DNA from: Pseudomonas morbosilactucae
Lineage (GTDB): Bacteria > Pseudomonadota > Gammaproteobacteria > Pseudomonadales > Pseudomonadaceae
Reading direction: 5' to 3'
DNA: 64,000 nucleotides
Assembly (NCBI RefSeq): GCF_023241715.1
Contig: NZ_JALQCW010000013.1
Span: 1 to 64,000 of the forward strand
Position 1 is the stretch's first letter, and each line of letters starts with the position of its first letter. The translations under genes were made by a program, and so were the position numbers. The notes below the pieces were generated by a model. The model was given only the letters and a program-made list of their open reading frames with translations, ran no database searches and was not told where the DNA came from. Shown here one piece after another: positions 62,277 to 64,000 of this stretch.

Positions 62277-62290
62277 GGCGGATATCCGCC
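62277..62290. promoter_or_regulatory. Upstream palindrome 2 of the dctA/AraC region
   Basis: GGCGGATATCCGCC is a perfect 14-bp palindrome, sharing GGCGGAT-TCCGCC with the first site. The centres are 41 bases apart, close to four helical turns, so dimers would bind the same face of the DNA. Confidence 0.65.
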
Positions 62291-62347
62291 TTGTTGCTCC
62301 CTGTCGCGCTGGCTAACATCCGCGACTCAATGGACGGACCGAACTTC

Positions 62348-63346
62348 ATGCGCGAACGCACCATCGCCAGTCACTTTGCCCGCGCTGCCCTGGGTGGCGC
62401 GCGCCGCCGAGGCCATGACTATGCCCCCCTGCTGCAGCGCCTGGGGATCAGTGCCGAGCTGCTTAGCCAACCGAAGGCGCGGATCGCTCCCGAACAATTT
62501 GCCGGCCTGCTGCAACAGCTGTGGCTGGAGCTGGACGATGAATACCTGGGCTTCGGCCATGGCCCGAGCCGACGCGGCACCTTCGCCATGATGTGCCATG
62601 CCCTGATTCACTGCCGCACCCTGGAAAAGGCGCTCAATCGCGGCTTATTGTTTTATAGCTTATTCCCAGAGGCACCGCGGTTGAGTCTGACGTACGAGGG
62701 GGAAATGGCCCGCTTAAGCCTGGATGACTCCGAGCTTTGGGACCCGGATCACTTCCTCAGCGAGAGCCTGCTGTTGATTTGGCACCGCTTGGGCAGTTGG
62801 CTGATCGGCCAGCGAATCCGCCTGGAGCAGGCCAGCTTCAGTTACCCGAAACCTCAGCACGCCGCCGAATACGAGCTGCTGTTCCCCTGCCCGCTGCAGT
62901 TCGCCAGCGCCTCCAGCAGCCTGCTATTCCAGCGGCGCTACCTGGACATGCCGCTGCTGCAGGACGAACGCACCCTCAAGCATTTTCTTGAACGCTCGCC
63001 CGCTGACCTGCTCGCTCGCCCGGACGAAGGCGACAGCCTGAGCAGCCGCTTGCGCCGCTTGCTGAGCCGCGACACCGAATACTGGCCGGACCTGGAAAGC
63101 GTCGCCCAGCAATTGCACGTCAGCCCCCAGACCTTGCGCCGTCATCTGCGCGAAGAAGGCGCGAGTTTCCAGGGTTTGAAGGATCAACTGCGTCGGGACA
63201 TTGCCATCTACCACCTGGGGCGCGCCGACCTGTCGTTGCAACAGATCGCCGAACAACTGGGGTTTTCCGAGCCTTCAGCCTTTCACCGGGCCTTCAAGAA
63301 GTGGACCGGGCTGACACCCGGCGCCTATCGCGCCGGAGAACATTGA
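62348..63346 (+). CDS. AraC-family transcriptional regulator (arabinose-binding-like N-terminal domain)
   Basis: The 332-aa regulator has an N-terminal domain typical of OruR/ArgR-like AraC proteins (about residues 20-200, LLQRLGISAELLSQPKARIAPEQFAGLLQQLWLELDDEYLGFG) and a C-terminal double helix-turn-helix: LESVAQQLHVSPQTLRRHLREEGASFQGLKDQLRRDIAIYHL and LSLQQIAEQLGFSEPSAFHRAFKKWTGLTPGAYR. I chose the ATG at 62348; an ATG at 62330 (MDGPNF) is an alternative. It is divergent from dctA, and its target is unknown. Confidence 0.92.
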   Translation: MRERTIASHFARAALGGARRRGHDYAPLLQRLGISAELLSQPKARIAPEQFAGLLQQLWLELDDEYLGFGHGPSRRGTFAMMCHALIHCRTLEKALNRGLLFYSLFPEAPRLSLTYEGEMARLSLDDSELWDPDHFLSESLLLIWHRLGSWLIGQRIRLEQASFSYPKPQHAAEYELLFPCPLQFASASSSLLFQRRYLDMPLLQDERTLKHFLERSPADLLARPDEGDSLSSRLRRLLSRDTEYWPDLESVAQQLHVSPQTLRRHLREEGASFQGLKDQLRRDIAIYHLGRADLSLQQIAEQLGFSEPSAFHRAFKKWTGLTPGAYRAGEH

Positions 63347-63367
63347 GCCCAATAGCCCAGCGCAGGA

Positions 63368-64000
63368 TCAGCGCAGTGGAAAGTGAATGCGGAACGCCGC
63401 GCCGCCCAATACCGATTCGCCCAGGGTCAGTTGTGCACCGTAGCTTTCAATGATGTCTTTGACCACCGCCAGGCCGATGCCCTGCCCCGGATGCTGGCGA
63501 TCCAGGCGCTCACCGCGCTGGAGAATTCGCGCCCGCTGGTCTGCCGGCACGCCCGGGCCGTCATCCTCGACACACATCTCAGCGCCCTCCAGGGTGTCGC
63601 GCACACTGATGCGCACCGAGCCCAGGCACAGGCGATAGGCGTTTTCCAGCAAGTTGCCCAGCAATTCCAGCAAGGCACCGTGTTCGATCGGCACATAACA
63701 GCGTTCCGGCAAATCGAAAGACACCTGGACCTGCTTGTCGCGGTAAACCTTGTCCAGGGTGTCGCAAAGGCTCTTGAGCACCGGGCGCAAACGCACCCGG
63801 TGGCGTACCAGGCCGCTCTTGCGCAGGCTGGCCCGCTGCAATTGGTAGCTGATCTGCTGGCTCATACGCTCGATCTGGCTTTGCAGCACCCAGGCCTGCT
63901 CACGCTCGGCGGGCCGCTGGGCCATGTCTTCGCTCACACCCTGTAACACCGTCAGCGGCGTTTTCAGGCTGTGGGCCAAATCATCCAGGGAATCGCGATA
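63368..64000 (-). CDS. Sensor histidine kinase (PhoQ-like), 3' part; runs off the window
   Basis: The minus-strand frame from 64000 to 63368 gives the last 210 residues of a kinase. HisKA with SLDDLAHSLKTPLTVLQGV (phospho-acceptor His in LAHSLKTPL), a linker, and HATPase with LLELLGNLLENAYRLCLG, CVEDDGPGVPADQRARILQRGERLD and GQGIGLAVVKDIIESYG. The SLKTPL box and GERLD...GQGIGLAVV are typical of PhoQ/BasS-type kinases. The sensor half lies outside the window. Confidence 0.9.
   Translation of the reverse strand, partial: YRDSLDDLAHSLKTPLTVLQGVSEDMAQRPAEREQAWVLQSQIERMSQQISYQLQRASLRKSGLVRHRVRLRPVLKSLCDTLDKVYRDKQVQVSFDLPERCYVPIEHGALLELLGNLLENAYRLCLGSVRISVRDTLEGAEMCVEDDGPGVPADQRARILQRGERLDRQHPGQGIGLAVVKDIIESYGAQLTLGESVLGGAAFRIHFPLR

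Overview
The window is a 64 kb stretch of a Pseudomonas chromosome, most likely of the P. fluorescens group. It is GC-rich and densely coded. Gene order follows core Pseudomonas blocks: rdgC; cobO-cobB-bluB-cobD-cobC-cobQ-cobU-cobT-phosphatase-cobS; hda-AI-2E-DUF2066 // purM-purN; and mazG-relA-rlmD-cysM-two-component pair // gacS-ldhA. I see no rRNA, tRNA, CRISPR array, prophage, insertion sequence or defence island.

Layout. 1-14.9 kb: the 3' part of an N-terminally deleted dicarboxylate/amino-acid symporter, rdgC, a BASS-family transporter, a guanidinium exporter (gdx) behind a guanidine-II riboswitch, a frameshifted MFS/acyltransferase fusion gene, a TDT-family transporter with a cupin, a GlxA-type regulator, a frameshifted MFS pump with a divergent TetR regulator, a large symporter-domain hybrid sensor kinase (frameshifted), and rmuC (frameshifted). 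15-20.9 kb: two Pseudomonas hypotheticals, a FadL-type outer-membrane protein, a periplasmic glutathione peroxidase, and an MFS/MarR pair with palindromic operators. 20.9-30.0 kb: a ten-gene cobalamin operon on the minus strand, behind a clear adenosylcobalamin riboswitch. 30.2-34.2 kb: an unknown protein, a sorbosone-dehydrogenase-like lipoprotein, an O-methyltransferase and two tandem NlpC/P60 lipoproteins. 34.4-40.8 kb: hda, AI-2E family permease, DUF2066, purM, purN, DUF3108 and a 62-aa protein. 40.8-54.6 kb: DUF2058, mazG, relA, rlmD, cysM, a PirRS-like two-component pair, gacS, ldhA, a zinc-ribbon-like protein, a META lipoprotein and a TlpA-type thioredoxin. 54.7-64 kb: arsC-like/wrbA, DUF2069, a 3-methyladenine glycosylase, ttcA, a YIP1 protein, sprT, a CaiB/BaiF CoA-transferase, dctA with a sigma-54 promoter and twin palindromes, an AraC-type regulator and the 3' part of a sensor kinase.

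The strongest regulatory signals are two riboswitches (guanidine-II and cobalamin), a near-consensus sigma-54 promoter for dctA with two upstream palindromes, a GCGGGTATATACCCGC operator in the MarR/MFS locus, and a possible Fur site before the PirR-like gene. A second theme is sequence integrity. Five normally intact loci carry small net indels in short G/C runs: MFS-acyltransferase, MFS pump, sensor kinase, rmuC and arsC-wrbA. Together these look more like consensus errors than five independent gene losses, although the sequence alone cannot settle this. I found no convincing new multi-gene system; most of the window is housekeeping and conserved metabolism.
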